Shown here piece by piece: positions 1 through 9,071 of a DNA stretch of 64,000 nucleotides. The stretch comes from Flavobacterium sp. 5 (lineage in GTDB: Bacteria > Bacteroidota > Bacteroidia > Flavobacteriales > Flavobacteriaceae). The notes beneath the pieces are model-generated. The model had not been told where the DNA came from. It saw nothing but the letters and a program-made list of their open reading frames with translations, and ran no database searches. The position numbers and the translations under genes were made by a program. The stretch spans positions 3,162,001 to 3,226,000 of the forward strand of contig NZ_PHUE01000001.1 in the NCBI RefSeq assembly GCF_002813295.1, written 5' to 3'. Position 1 is the stretch's first letter, and each line of letters opens with the position of its first letter.

Positions 1-2
1 AA

Positions 3-1877
3 ACTGGTGTTACAAGGTTAAACGAAATTTTAAACGAACAAACAGGAATTATTTTAATTCCTGATGAAAGTGGGTTTGAGGGCGTGCAAATGCAAGGCTT
101 AGATGCAGCTTATACAATGATTTTAATTGATGGTCTTCCTCTTGTAGGTAGAAGTTCAGGAGTTTTAGATTTATCAAGAGTATCTGTTGGAAATATAGAA
201 AGAATTGAGATTGTAAAAGGGGCTTCTTCCGCTTTATATGGTTCAGAAGCAATGGGTGGCGTGATTAATGTAATTACAAAAAAGCCTAAAAAAGATATGT
301 TTTCAGGAAATCTTTCATATAGATATGCAACCTTTAATACTAATGACATTAACGCTAATATTCTTTGGAAAAAGAAGAAATTTTCAGCTAATTTATTTAC
401 TAATTTTTATTCCTCAGATGGCTATGATTTAGACAAAACAACAGCTCTGAAAAATGTCGAGCAATTTTATAATTACACAATTCAGCCCAAATTATATTAT
501 GATTTCTCAGAAAATCTAAAACTAATTGTAAGCAATCGTTTCTACAATCAGAAGATGGATAATGTAGCAATAATTAGTTCTGAAAATTATAATGGGAATG
601 CAAAAGAGAACGAATGGAATTCGCAAATTAAATTGGAACATAAGTGGAATTCTAAATTATATTTTGAATATGAATTTTATGCAACCAATTATAAAAACGA
701 TTCATTTTTAAATGATGAAAATAATTTGCTTTATGATAAAACCTATTACAATCAATGGCTTTTTAGACCAGAAGTAAGAACGACTTTGTCTATAAATAAT
801 GACAAGTTAACAGCTGGAATAGGATTGAATTATGAAACCTTGGATAGAACCTATTTTGAGACTAATGTAAGTTTTAATTCTCACTATATTTTTATTCAAT
901 ATGATTGTAATCCAACTGAAAAATGGAATATTCTAGCTGGATTCAGATTTGATAATCACAGTGAATACACATCGCAGTTAAGTCCAAAATTAGCAGTTAA
1001 TTATAAAATAAATGGGAATTTTTCTTTAAAGGGATCAGTTGGTTATGGTTATAAGGCTCCAGATTTCCGTCAGTTGTATTTTGACTTTAGCAATCCGTCG
1101 GTTGGATATACGGTTTTAGGTTATAATGTTGCCGAAAATGGTTTAAATGCATTAGAAGCAGAAGGTCAAATTTTAAAACGAATACCAGGAATAAGTTTTG
1201 AAGATCCATTGGATGCTGAAAGTGCTGTGAATTTTAATCTTGGAACTTTTTATAAAAAAAATAAGTTCAAATTAGATATAAATACTTTTTATAATTCAAT
1301 TGCTAATTTGATTGATACACGAGTAGTTGCTCAAAAAACGAATAGCCAGAATGTTTTTAGTTACTTTAATACAGGCGAAGTTTTTACTTATGGTGTTGAG
1401 TTTAATACGGTTTATAATTTTACCAAAGAATTTACGGTTTCATTAGGGTATCAATATTTAGAAGCCAAAGACAAATCGGTTGTTGACAATTTTGAGGATT
1501 ATCAATACATACGAAATGCAGAACTTCAAACGATTAAAATTAATAAATCGGATTATTTCGGATTGTATAATCGCTCAAAACATACTGCCAATTTAAAATT
1601 CGCATGCACCATTCCAAAAATAAAAACGGACATTAACTTACGTGTTTTGTACCGAAGCAAGTACGGACTTTATGACACCAATGGAAATCAAATTCTAGAT
1701 AAATACGACACGTTTGTAAGTGATTATTTTATTACAAATTTAGCAGCTTCAAAAGATATTACGGATAAATTAGTTTTTCAAGTTGGAGCTAATAATTTAC
1801 TTGATTATACAGACCCAAGTCAAATTCCAAATCTTTCAGGAAGACAACTTTTTGCACGAATTCAATATAATTTTTAA
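3..1877 (+). CDS. TonB-dependent outer-membrane receptor, 5' truncated by window edge
   Basis: The reading frame is open from base 3, so the start, signal peptide and beginning of the plug lie outside the window; 624 residues remain. The visible plug part contains the typical stretch ILIDGLPLVG, then IERIEIVKGASSALYG and GGVINVITKKP. A long beta-barrel follows and ends in a terminal Phe (ARIQYNF), as expected for outer-membrane insertion. A KAPDFRQLYF segment followed by NPSVGY recalls the FRAP/NP..L boxes of haem receptors. The next gene, 26 bases on, is an HmuY-like lipoprotein, so haem or another iron chelate is a reasonable inferred substrate. Energy would come from TonB/ExbBD. Confidence 0.9.
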   Translation, partial: TGVTRLNEILNEQTGIILIPDESGFEGVQMQGLDAAYTMILIDGLPLVGRSSGVLDLSRVSVGNIERIEIVKGASSALYGSEAMGGVINVITKKPKKDMFSGNLSYRYATFNTNDINANILWKKKKFSANLFTNFYSSDGYDLDKTTALKNVEQFYNYTIQPKLYYDFSENLKLIVSNRFYNQKMDNVAIISSENYNGNAKENEWNSQIKLEHKWNSKLYFEYEFYATNYKNDSFLNDENNLLYDKTYYNQWLFRPEVRTTLSINNDKLTAGIGLNYETLDRTYFETNVSFNSHYIFIQYDCNPTEKWNILAGFRFDNHSEYTSQLSPKLAVNYKINGNFSLKGSVGYGYKAPDFRQLYFDFSNPSVGYTVLGYNVAENGLNALEAEGQILKRIPGISFEDPLDAESAVNFNLGTFYKKNKFKLDINTFYNSIANLIDTRVVAQKTNSQNVFSYFNTGEVFTYGVEFNTVYNFTKEFTVSLGYQYLEAKDKSVVDNFEDYQYIRNAELQTIKINKSDYFGLYNRSKHTANLKFACTIPKIKTDINLRVLYRSKYGLYDTNGNQILDKYDTFVSDYFITNLAASKDITDKLVFQVGANNLLDYTDPSQIPNLSGRQLFARIQYNF

Positions 1878-1903
1878 TAACCAATTATTTAAACACTTTT
1901 ACA

Positions 1904-2536
1904 ATGAAAACAAATTTTTTAAAAATCTCAATTTTAGCATTAGTTCTTTTTACAGCATCTTGTAGCAATGATGATGATAAAAATGAGGAAGTAATTCCAG
2001 CAGTTGTTACTCAAAAATTTTCTAATCTTTATGCGCCACAAACAGGTGGTGGACAATCAGGTACTCCAGTTGGTGGCGAATTTATAAAATTTAGTTTTTC
2101 AGAAAATAAAATCGTAACCAATGATAATTGGGATATTGCTTTCCGTGGAACGACAATTATTGTAAATGGAGGAGTCAAAGTCAGTGCAGACGACGCAGAC
2201 GAGCCAGCAAGAACAGGAAGTGGAGCAGTAAGTGCTGTTTCTGGTGCATTTGCTAGTGTAACTACTTTTCCTTTAGCAACAACATTTACTCAAGATGCAG
2301 CTACAATCTATGCTTTTTCAGGAGATAATGTATGGTATAATTATGATGGTGTGACTCATATTATTTCGTCTAAAGCTGGAAAAATATTTGTTGTAAAAAC
2401 ACACGATGGTAAATATGCGAAATTCGAAATCTTAAGTTATTATAAGGATGCTCCAGCAACTCCAGAAGCGACTTCTGAATCAAGATATTTTACATTCAAT
2501 TTTGCTTATCAAGCTAATAGTACAACAACGTTCTAA
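1904..2536 (+). CDS. HmuY-family surface lipoprotein
   Basis: 210 residues. The lipoprotein signal peptide ends in the lipobox TASC with the lipidated Cys at residue 20. The following SNDDD resembles the Bacteroidota lipoprotein export signal (acidic residues just after Cys), so surface exposure is inferred. The mature part has the HmuY-type pattern: a KFSF segment, then NWDIAFRGTTIIVNGG. HmuY proteins bind haem at the surface and pass it to a TonB-dependent receptor, and such a receptor lies immediately upstream in the same direction. Haem ligands cannot be assigned by eye. A rho-independent terminator follows at 2615-2641, so the pair probably forms an operon ending here. Confidence 0.82.
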   Translation: MKTNFLKISILALVLFTASCSNDDDKNEEVIPAVVTQKFSNLYAPQTGGGQSGTPVGGEFIKFSFSENKIVTNDNWDIAFRGTTIIVNGGVKVSADDADEPARTGSGAVSAVSGAFASVTTFPLATTFTQDAATIYAFSGDNVWYNYDGVTHIISSKAGKIFVVKTHDGKYAKFEILSYYKDAPATPEATSESRYFTFNFAYQANSTTTF

Positions 2537-2614
2537 TAAATAGAGCTTTGAATGAATTAATATAATAAGTAAGTATACAATATAGTAGTTAGTTAGGTTT
2601 TTTTTGAAGAAGGG

Positions 2615-2641
2615 AGGTTGTCGTAAAAGGCAACCTTTTTT
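2615..2641 (+). terminator. Rho-independent terminator after the HmuY-like gene
   Basis: AGGTTGTC (2615-2622) pairs with GGCAACCT (2629-2636) around a GTAAAA loop. A T-run follows. It closes the receptor/lipoprotein operon. Confidence 0.85.
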
Positions 2642-2861
2642 CATATATAATTGCGTCAACTTGAAATTGATGATTTGGTAAAGTATTTAGTAATTTGAAA
2701 AGTCGATTTTGTTCTAAATTAAGAGGTTTTTCATTGAAATAGAGTTTTATTTAGAATTTTTACATTTTATTTTAAAAACAATTGATTTTTTATTTCTAAT
2801 ACTATTTAAACTTCAATATCAAATCATTAAATTTGCGCCTTAATAAAAGAGAAATACAATT
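2642..2861. other. Non-coding gap before ffh
   Basis: AT-rich spacer with no credible reading frame. The only recognisable signal is the ffh -7 box at 2828-2835; no matching -33 TTG at standard spacing was found. Confidence 0.6.
2828..2835 (+). promoter_or_regulatory. Putative -7 promoter box of ffh
   Basis: TAAATTTG fits the Bacteroidota -7 consensus TAnnTTTG and ends 26 bases before the ffh ATG. No clear -33 TTG lies at the usual spacing. Confidence 0.45.
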
Positions 2862-4223
2862 ATGTTCGATAATTTAAGCGATAAACTAGACAAAGCCTTT
2901 CATATATTAAAAGGACACGGAAAAATCACTGAGGTAAACGTAGCTGAAACTTTGAAAGAAGTTCGTCGTGCGTTACTAGATGCCGATGTCAATTTTAAAA
3001 TTGCTAAAGATTTTACAACCAAAGTAAAAGAAAAAGCAATTGGTCAGGATGTGTTAACTACATTACAGCCAGGACAATTATTGGTAAAGTTAGTCAAAGA
3101 TGAGCTTACTGAATTAATGGGCGGCGATGTTGCAGGAGTTAATCTTTCTGGAAATCCATCGATAATATTGATGTCAGGTTTACAAGGGTCAGGAAAAACA
3201 ACTTTCTCTGGTAAATTGGCCAATTTTCTTCAAACAAAAAAGAATAAAAAACCCCTTTTGGTAGCTTGTGATATTTACCGTCCAGCGGCAATTCAACAAT
3301 TGTATGTTGTTGGTGATTCGATAGGAGTTGAGGTTTACTCTGAGCCTGAAAATAAAAATCCAGTTGAGATTGCACAAAACGCAATCAAACACGCAAAAGC
3401 AAACGGATTCAATGTTGTAATTGTCGATACAGCAGGTCGTTTGGCTGTTGATAAAGAAATGATGGATGAAATTGCGAAAGTGCATCAAGCGATTCAACCA
3501 CAAGAAACTTTATTTGTTGTAGATGCTATGACAGGTCAGGATGCTGTAAATACTGCAAAAGCATTCAACGATATTTTGAATTTTGATGGGGTTATTTTAA
3601 CCAAATTAGATGGTGATACTCGTGGTGGAGCTGCAATTTCTATTAAATCTGTAGTCAACAAACCGATTAAGTTTGTTGGTACTGGTGAAAAAATGGATGC
3701 GATTGATGTTTTCTATCCAAATCGTATGGCTGAGCGTATCCTAGGTATGGGAGATGTTGTGTCTTTGGTAGAAAGAGCACAAGAGCAATATGATGAAGAC
3801 GAAGCAAGAAAAATCCAAAAGAAAATTGCTAAAAATGAATTTGGTTTTGATGATTTCTTGTCACAAATTCAGCAAGTAAAGAAAATGGGTAATATGAAAG
3901 ACTTGGTTGGAATGATACCAGGTGCTTCAAAAGCCATGAAAGATATTGAGATTGAAGACGATGCTTTCAAGCATATTGAAGCTATTATTCATTCAATGAC
4001 TCCAATTGAAAGAAGTAAGCCTGCCATAATTGATGTAAAGAGAAAAGCAAGAATTGCTAAAGGATCTGGGACAAAAGTTGAACAAGTGAATCAATTGATG
4101 AAGCAGTTTGAGCAAATGAGCAAGATGATGAAGATGATGCAAGGTCCGGGTGGAAAAAACCTAATGAAAATGATGGGTGGTATGAAAGGCGGAATGCCTG
4201 GAGGTATGCCAGGAATGAGATAA
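2862..4223 (+). CDS. ffh: Signal recognition particle GTPase Ffh
   Basis: 453 residues, normal for the family. Order: helical N domain (about 1-90), G domain with P-loop GLQGSGKT (106-113), then DTAGR and TKLDGDTRGG, and a C-terminal methionine-rich M domain ending in a Gly/Met tail (GGMPGGMPGMR). With 4.5S RNA it binds signal peptides and membrane segments of nascent chains and docks with FtsY at the inner membrane. It appears monocistronic, with its own -7 box upstream and a 125-base AT-rich spacer to folD. Confidence 0.98.
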   Translation: MFDNLSDKLDKAFHILKGHGKITEVNVAETLKEVRRALLDADVNFKIAKDFTTKVKEKAIGQDVLTTLQPGQLLVKLVKDELTELMGGDVAGVNLSGNPSIILMSGLQGSGKTTFSGKLANFLQTKKNKKPLLVACDIYRPAAIQQLYVVGDSIGVEVYSEPENKNPVEIAQNAIKHAKANGFNVVIVDTAGRLAVDKEMMDEIAKVHQAIQPQETLFVVDAMTGQDAVNTAKAFNDILNFDGVILTKLDGDTRGGAAISIKSVVNKPIKFVGTGEKMDAIDVFYPNRMAERILGMGDVVSLVERAQEQYDEDEARKIQKKIAKNEFGFDDFLSQIQQVKKMGNMKDLVGMIPGASKAMKDIEIEDDAFKHIEAIIHSMTPIERSKPAIIDVKRKARIAKGSGTKVEQVNQLMKQFEQMSKMMKMMQGPGGKNLMKMMGGMKGGMPGGMPGMR

Positions 4224-4348
4224 GAATGTTTAAGGTTTAAAGTTTCAAGTAGAAATTTTAGACCTTAAATTTTTTAAATTAAGTAAAGAATAATTATATA
4301 ATTTGAGTTTCACCTTTTTTAAATATGAAACTTTAAACTTTTGAAAAA

Positions 4349-5230
4349 ATGCAAATACTAGACGGAAAAAAAACATCAGAAGATATTAAAAGCGAAATTG
4401 CTGCCGTAGTACAAAAGATGAAAGATGATGGACAGAAAGTTCCTCATTTAGCTGCAGTTATCGTTGGTAACAACGGAGCTAGTTTGACATACGTTGGAAG
4501 TAAAGTAAAATCTTGTCAGCAAATTGGTTTTGAATCCACCTTAGTAGCTTTGCCAGAAACAATTACAGAATCAGATTTATTAACAAAAATAAAGGAGTTA
4601 AACGAAGATGATAATTTAGATGGTTATATCGTTCAATTGCCTTTGCCAAAACATATTGACGAACAAAAAATATTGATGGCTATTGATCCCGATAAAGATG
4701 TAGATGGATTTCATCCTGCAAATTTTGGAAAAATGGCTTTGGATATGGAAACTTTTTTACCAGCAACTCCATTTGGAATAATGGAATTATTGGAACGCTA
4801 TAAAGTAGAAACAGCAGGGAAACATACTGTAGTTATTGGACGTAGCCACATCGTGGGAAGACCAATGAGTATTTTAATGAGCCGTAAAGGGAATCCAGGG
4901 GATTCAACTGTGACCTTAACGCATAGTCGTACTAAAAACCTAGAGGAATTTACAAGAAATGCTGATATTATTATAACTGCTTTAGGTGTTCCTGAATTTT
5001 TGAAAGCCGATATGGTAAAAGATGGAGTGGTAGTAATTGATGTTGGTATTACTCGTGTTGATGATACATCTAATCCAAAAGGATACAAGATTACTGGAGA
5101 TGTTGATTTTGATGGTGTAAGTAAAAAAGCATCTTTTATCACCCCGGTTCCTGGTGGAGTTGGTCCAATGACCATTGCAATGTTGTTAAAAAACACACTT
5201 TTAGCAAGAGAGATGAGAATGCAAAAATAA
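4349..5230 (+). CDS. folD: Bifunctional methylenetetrahydrofolate dehydrogenase / cyclohydrolase FolD
   Basis: 293 residues. The enzyme interconverts 5,10-methylene-THF and 10-formyl-THF in the cytosol, using NADP. Family signatures are present: YVGSK with the catalytic Tyr48 and Lys52, VQLPLP near residue 95, DKDVDGFHP around 116-123, the nucleotide-binding segment [12 protein letters not shown] (161-172) and the C-terminal [11 protein letters not shown] strong terminator follows directly at 5241-5288. It is encoded alone after ffh in the same direction. Confidence 0.98.
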   Translation: MQILDGKKTSEDIKSEIAAVVQKMKDDGQKVPHLAAVIVGNNGASLTYVGSKVKSCQQIGFESTLVALPETITESDLLTKIKELNEDDNLDGYIVQLPLPKHIDEQKILMAIDPDKDVDGFHPANFGKMALDMETFLPATPFGIMELLERYKVETAGKHTVVIGRSHIVGRPMSILMSRKGNPGDSTVTLTHSRTKNLEEFTRNADIIITALGVPEFLKADMVKDGVVVIDVGITRVDDTSNPKGYKITGDVDFDGVSKKASFITPVPGGVGPMTIAMLLKNTLLAREMRMQK

Positions 5231-5240
5231 ATTTTGTCAC

Positions 5241-5288
5241 AATTCACAAAAAAACCTCAAACGTAAGTTTGAGGTTTTTTTTGTGAAT
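5241..5288 (+). terminator. Strong rho-independent terminator after folD
   Basis: ACCTCAAAC pairs with GTTTGAGGT around a GTAA loop. The A-run and T-run flanks extend the pairing out to ATTCAC/GTGAAT, giving a near-perfect hairpin of about 22 bp followed by Ts. Confidence 0.92.
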
Positions 5289-5435
5289 TATTCATTGATA
5301 TTTGAATATTGATTATTTTTTATAGCATTAAATCTTTGTTTCGTGACATTTTTATGTTAATTATGTTAAAAATGGTTATTTTTGTGTTGAAGAAAATAAA
5401 ATTTAAATACCAAAAATCTCCTAAAAATCAGCAAA

Positions 5436-6320
5436 TTGGAAAATCAAAAAAAATCACTGACACTAAATGTCATTATGGTTTCGTTTTGTTTTTTAGCTCT
5501 TTTATCATCTGGAATTTTGTACTATTCTAGCGGAATGAGTAATATAACAGAGTCGATTAAACCAGATGCAAAGAAAAATGAGCTCGAAAAAGAATCAATT
5601 TTGCGAGAACTCAATGACCTGAAAAATAATTATGATGATATTATTTTGGAAAATAAAACGATGTCACTTGAGTTAATTCAAGAAAGAGATAAGGTTGTTA
5701 AATTAATATCTGATTTAGTTATATTTAATGGGAATCAATACGATTTGATGAAATACAAGAAAGAAGTAAAGTCTTTGAAAGTAAAATTAAAAATTTTGAC
5801 AATTGAAAATGCAGTACTTGAAAGAAAAAATGTATTGATCTCAGTACAACGTGATAGTACTAAAGTAGTTTTGCAAGACTCTGAAAAGCACAATGATGAT
5901 TTAAAACGCGATTTAGAAAATACAGTCGAAAAATTTTCAAAATTAGTAGTTTCGGGTACTACGATAGTGACTTATAAGTTGCGAAATTCTGGTGAAGTTA
6001 CAATAACTGATAAAGCAAGTAAAGTAGAAGGTATTAATATTAGTTTTGTAATAGATAAGAATGAAATCGCTAAACCTATTGCTAAAATTTATTATATTCA
6101 AGTGATGAATAGCGAAAACACGGTCATAGGAGATAATAATATGGAAACGCATCAATATAAATCATTACAATATAGTTTGGCTTCTAATGTGAGTTATGAA
6201 AAGAAAATGATGAGAGTTACGGAAAATTTAACAGGTAAGAATTTTGCAAAGGGTACTTATTTTGTTAATATTTTTGATGGAGAAGAGTTAGTTGATGAGT
6301 CTAGTTTTACATTGAAATAA
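5436..6320 (+). CDS. Hypothetical membrane-anchored coiled-coil protein
   Basis: 294 residues from a TTG start; an in-frame ATG at 5475 would remove 13 residues and is the alternative. One N-terminal membrane segment (about 14-34, VIMVSFCFLALLSSGILYY) precedes a long Lys/Glu-rich coiled coil (about 45-180, heptad-like LKNNYDDIILENK). A C-terminal beta-rich domain of about 110 residues follows. One helix at the N-terminus suggests anchoring with the rest in the periplasm. No family was recognised, and no functional partner is implied by the neighbours. It shares a bidirectional terminator with the convergent rluF. Confidence 0.75.
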   Translation: MENQKKSLTLNVIMVSFCFLALLSSGILYYSSGMSNITESIKPDAKKNELEKESILRELNDLKNNYDDIILENKTMSLELIQERDKVVKLISDLVIFNGNQYDLMKYKKEVKSLKVKLKILTIENAVLERKNVLISVQRDSTKVVLQDSEKHNDDLKRDLENTVEKFSKLVVSGTTIVTYKLRNSGEVTITDKASKVEGINISFVIDKNEIAKPIAKIYYIQVMNSENTVIGDNNMETHQYKSLQYSLASNVSYEKKMMRVTENLTGKNFAKGTYFVNIFDGEELVDESSFTLK

Positions 6321-6367
6321 TGTAATAAAGCAATTTTTAGTAAAAAGCAATATAAAAGAATAAATAC

Positions 6368-6401
6368 AAAAAAAGACCAAGATTATCTTGGTCTTTTTTT
6401 G
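6368..6401. terminator. Bidirectional terminator between the coiled-coil gene and rluF
   Basis: GACCAAGA (6375-6382) pairs with TCTTGGTC (6386-6393) around TTA. It is flanked by an A-run on the left and a T-run on the right, so it can serve both convergent genes. Confidence 0.88.
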
Positions 6402-6410
6402 TTATAAAAA

Positions 6411-7223
6411 TTAATAATCTCCTCTTTTTTTAAAGCGGGGATCATCTCTTTTAATGAATTCAGTTTTGCGTCTGGGAACTTCTTGTTTTGGTAAACTAGC
6501 TTCTTCTGTTTTACTAGAAGGCTCTATCAATTGATTTAATTCTTTAATCTCGGCATCGGTCAAATCTCGATATCGACCTACAGGTACATCTAAAGAAATA
6601 TTGATTATCCGGATGCGTTTCAAGGCAGTAACTTCGTAGCCTAAATATTCACACATTCTACGAATTTGGCGATTAAGACCTTGAGTCAAAATGATTTTGA
6701 AAATATTTTTACTGATTTGCTCTACTTTGCATTTACGAGTAACAGTATCCAAAATAGGTACTCCATTTCCCATTCGTTCTATAAAACGATCAGTAATGGG
6801 TCTATTTACGGTAACGGTATATTCTTTTTCGTGATTGTTTCGGGCGCGTAATATTTTATTTACAATATCACCGTCATTAGTCATGAAAATTAATCCCTCA
6901 CTAGCTTTGTCCAAACGTCCAATTGGGAAAATACGTTTTGGATAATTGATATAATCTACAATATTATCGTGAACGTCAAGATTTGTGGTACATTCTATTC
7001 CTACTGGTTTGTAGAATGCAAGGTAAACTGGTTTTTCGTTTTTTTCTCTAATTAGTTTTCCGTCTATTCGCACTTCGTCATCTGGGGAAACTTTGGTTCC
7101 CAGCTCTGGTACAACTCCATTGATTGTTACCCGGCCTTCTTCGATAATTTTATCGGCTTCGCGACGGGAGCAATAGCCTGTTTCTCCGATGAATTTATTA
7201 AGGCGTTTTAGATTTTCTTCCAT
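6411..7223 (-). CDS. rluF: 23S rRNA pseudouridine synthase, RluF-like
   Basis: 270 residues. An N-terminal S4 RNA-binding domain (about 5-60, [18 protein letters not shown]) is followed by the RsuA/RluB/E/F catalytic domain. The catalytic Asp105 sits in [10 protein letters not shown]. Segments [15 protein letters not shown] and [14 protein letters not shown] closely match E. coli RluF, which modifies U2604 of 23S rRNA. The C-terminal tail is basic and disordered. A TACTTTTG -7 box lies only 5 bases before the ATG, so the transcript may be nearly leaderless. Confidence 0.93.
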   Translation of the reverse strand: MEENLKRLNKFIGETGYCSRREADKIIEEGRVTINGVVPELGTKVSPDDEVRIDGKLIREKNEKPVYLAFYKPVGIECTTNLDVHDNIVDYINYPKRIFPIGRLDKASEGLIFMTNDGDIVNKILRARNNHEKEYTVTVNRPITDRFIERMGNGVPILDTVTRKCKVEQISKNIFKIILTQGLNRQIRRMCEYLGYEVTALKRIRIINISLDVPVGRYRDLTDAEIKELNQLIEPSSKTEEASLPKQEVPRRKTEFIKRDDPRFKKRGDY

Positions 7224-7227
7224 ACTG

Positions 7228-7235
7228 CAAAAGTA
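7228..7235 (-). promoter_or_regulatory. Putative -7 promoter box of rluF
   Basis: On the minus strand this reads TACTTTTG, matching TAnnTTTG. It lies immediately upstream of the start codon, implying a very short or absent leader. Confidence 0.4.
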
Positions 7236-7382
7236 ATGATTTTGTTTGTTAGATTTTGGGCTTTTCTTTCCAAAAAAATGCTCTGTCTATCTCTTTAGTC
7301 CTTATCGAAATGGCATCCTTTTTTCTATTTTTTATAGAAAAAAGATATAATGGATGGCTGAAACCCATGATAACAAAGTGGC

Positions 7383-8240
7383 CTATTTTTTTGCTTCAAA
7401 TAAAAAATGATATATTTCTTTATATAAGGTATCATCGTGCATGGAATGGCCTAAATTATTGGTGGTTATAAAATGACCTTTTTCCCAATTGTGAGCAATT
7501 TTTTTTCCTTCTTCAAATGCTACTACTGTGTCGTTGGTATCGTGAGCAATAATTCCTTCTATTTTGATTTGCTTCGCAAATATAGCAGCTGAGAAATTGT
7601 CGAGTTTAGTATTGAAATTTTTTAAATAATGTTTTTCTAAAACAGGATACATTTTACTATTTATACTCAACATTTTAATATAATTGTCTAGAAGAGTTTT
7701 TAAATCGGAAGGAGCGCCGAGAATGACCATTTTTTGAATGCTGGTTTCAGGATACAAATATTGATGGTAGAGACAAGCTGAACCTCCAATGGAGTGACCA
7801 ATAATGATGTTTGGTTTAAGTTCTTTAACTGCTTTGTTGATGAAATCAGCATAGCGGGGAACGTTAAATTCTATACCGCTGGTTTGTCCGTGAGCCGGTG
7901 CATCGATTGCAATAATAGTACTTCCTGACTGTTGTAGGTATGGTAATATTTTTTCCCAGCGTGCCGAATTGCTTTCCCATCCATGAACCAAAAGGATTTT
8001 GGTATCGTTACCTTTCCAAGTGTAGGTTTGAAATTGGTGTTCGTTGTGTTGAAACGTTTCTTTGTGAGTGTCTTGTAATACAGTTGGGAGGTTGTCTTTG
8101 GAAAGTCGTCCTACTCTTGGATGACTAAAAAGAGTATAGGAGAGATGCAATGCTTTTTTAGGGTGGACAATACGTAGTATGTTGATGTATTGACCAACGG
8201 ATTTGACAACTATAAAACGAATGCTTTTTTTTAGACTCAA
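7383..8240 (-). CDS. Alpha/beta hydrolase
   Basis: 285 residues starting at TTG; no in-frame ATG exists before the conserved core. The fold signatures are HGW (86-88, oxyanion region), nucleophile Ser150 in GHSIGG, acid Asp237 in the segment HDTNDTVV, and catalytic His265 in LGHSMH. The substrate cannot be predicted. The N-terminal 75 residues carry no signal peptide, so it is probably cytosolic. It lies downstream of a terminator of the neighbouring minus-strand operon and is probably transcribed alone. Confidence 0.85.
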   Translation of the reverse strand: MSLKKSIRFIVVKSVGQYINILRIVHPKKALHLSYTLFSHPRVGRLSKDNLPTVLQDTHKETFQHNEHQFQTYTWKGNDTKILLVHGWESNSARWEKILPYLQQSGSTIIAIDAPAHGQTSGIEFNVPRYADFINKAVKELKPNIIIGHSIGGSACLYHQYLYPETSIQKMVILGAPSDLKTLLDNYIKMLSINSKMYPVLEKHYLKNFNTKLDNFSAAIFAKQIKIEGIIAHDTNDTVVAFEEGKKIAHNWEKGHFITTNNLGHSMHDDTLYKEIYHFLFEAKK

Positions 8241-8252
8241 AATAGTGTGATA

Positions 8253-8279
8253 TAAAAAAGCCTCGAAATTCGAGGCTTA
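8253..8279 (-). terminator. Terminator of the Nif3 / coiled-coil operon
   Basis: GCCTCGA (8260-8266) pairs with TCGAGGC (8270-8276) around AAT. On the minus strand a T-run follows the stem, 10 bases after the stop of the upstream gene. Confidence 0.88.
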
Positions 8280-8288
8280 GTTGTTTTT

Positions 8289-9068
8289 TTAGAACTTAGA
8301 AAATAATTGATCCATTTTCTCTCTTTCTTCTTCAGCCAGTACACTGTCGACTAAAATTCTTCCAGAGTGCTCATCAATTAAGATTTTCTTTCTGGCAGCA
8401 ATTTCAACTTGTGTTTGTGGTGGAATTGTAAAGAATGATCCTGCTGATGCTCCTCTTTCGATAGAAACAACTGCTAGTCCGTTACGAACGCTGCTTCTGA
8501 TTCTTTTGTAAGCTACCAATAAACGGTCTTCAATTAATGCTTCAAATTCTGCTGATTTCTCACTTAAGAAGATTTCTTCTTTTTGAGTTTCAGACATGAT
8601 AGCATCCAATTCTGATTTTTTATGTTTTAAATGCGATGATTTAGAATCTAACTTTTCTTTAGAAGAATTGATTACTTCTTTTTTGTGTTCAATAGAAGCT
8701 TTCATTTCTTTGATTTGCTTTTCAGCTAATTGAATTTCTAATTCTTGAAATTCAACTTCTTTAGTCAATGAATTGAATTCACGGTTGTTACGAACACTTT
8801 CTTGTTGTTTAGTGTATTTTTTTACAGCCTCTTTGTGCTCATCAATTGCATTCTTTTTTTCTTTGATAAGGTTTTCGATAACTTCGAGTTCGCTTTTCAA
8901 TTTCTCTGAACGAGTGCTTAAACCAGCAACTTCATCTTCTAAATCTTCTACTTCTAAAGGTAGTTCACCTCTCACGTTTCTGATTTCGTCAATTCTAGAG
9001 TCAATAAGTTGTAAATCGTATATTGCTCTTAACTTGTCCTCAACACTTAATTCTTTCGTATTCGCCAT
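8289..9068 (-). CDS. Coiled-coil protein of the C4 zinc-ribbon (DUF164/zf-RING_7) family, ribbon cysteines lost
   Basis: 259 residues. A long antiparallel coiled coil (about 10-180) ends in the region that is normally a C4 zinc ribbon. Family members usually read RGAC..C and C.xCGR there; here the positions read RGASAGS (Ser208, Ser211) and DEHSGR (Asp232, Ser235). The whole protein has no cysteine. The segment SGRILVD is otherwise conserved, so the domain is retained without metal ligands. It is co-transcribed with the Nif3 gene, 3 bases downstream of it, a common arrangement. Its role is poorly known; nucleic-acid binding has been suggested for the family. Confidence 0.9.
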   Translation of the reverse strand: MANTKELSVEDKLRAIYDLQLIDSRIDEIRNVRGELPLEVEDLEDEVAGLSTRSEKLKSELEVIENLIKEKKNAIDEHKEAVKKYTKQQESVRNNREFNSLTKEVEFQELEIQLAEKQIKEMKASIEHKKEVINSSKEKLDSKSSHLKHKKSELDAIMSETQKEEIFLSEKSAEFEALIEDRLLVAYKRIRSSVRNGLAVVSIERGASAGSFFTIPPQTQVEIAARKKILIDEHSGRILVDSVLAEEEREKMDQLFSKF

Positions 9069-9071
9069 ATT

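Noticed and set aside
4798..5247. 149-residue minus-strand frame
   Set aside because: Antisense shadow of folD.
5309..5530. 73-residue frame overlapping the start of the coiled-coil gene
   Set aside because: Low complexity, and it overlaps the better supported 5436-6320 gene.
7318..7344. Terminator for the alpha/beta hydrolase
   Set aside because: CTTTTTTCTAT/ATAGAAAAAAG is a perfect inverted repeat, but it is all A/T-rich and lacks a GC stem; too weak to call.
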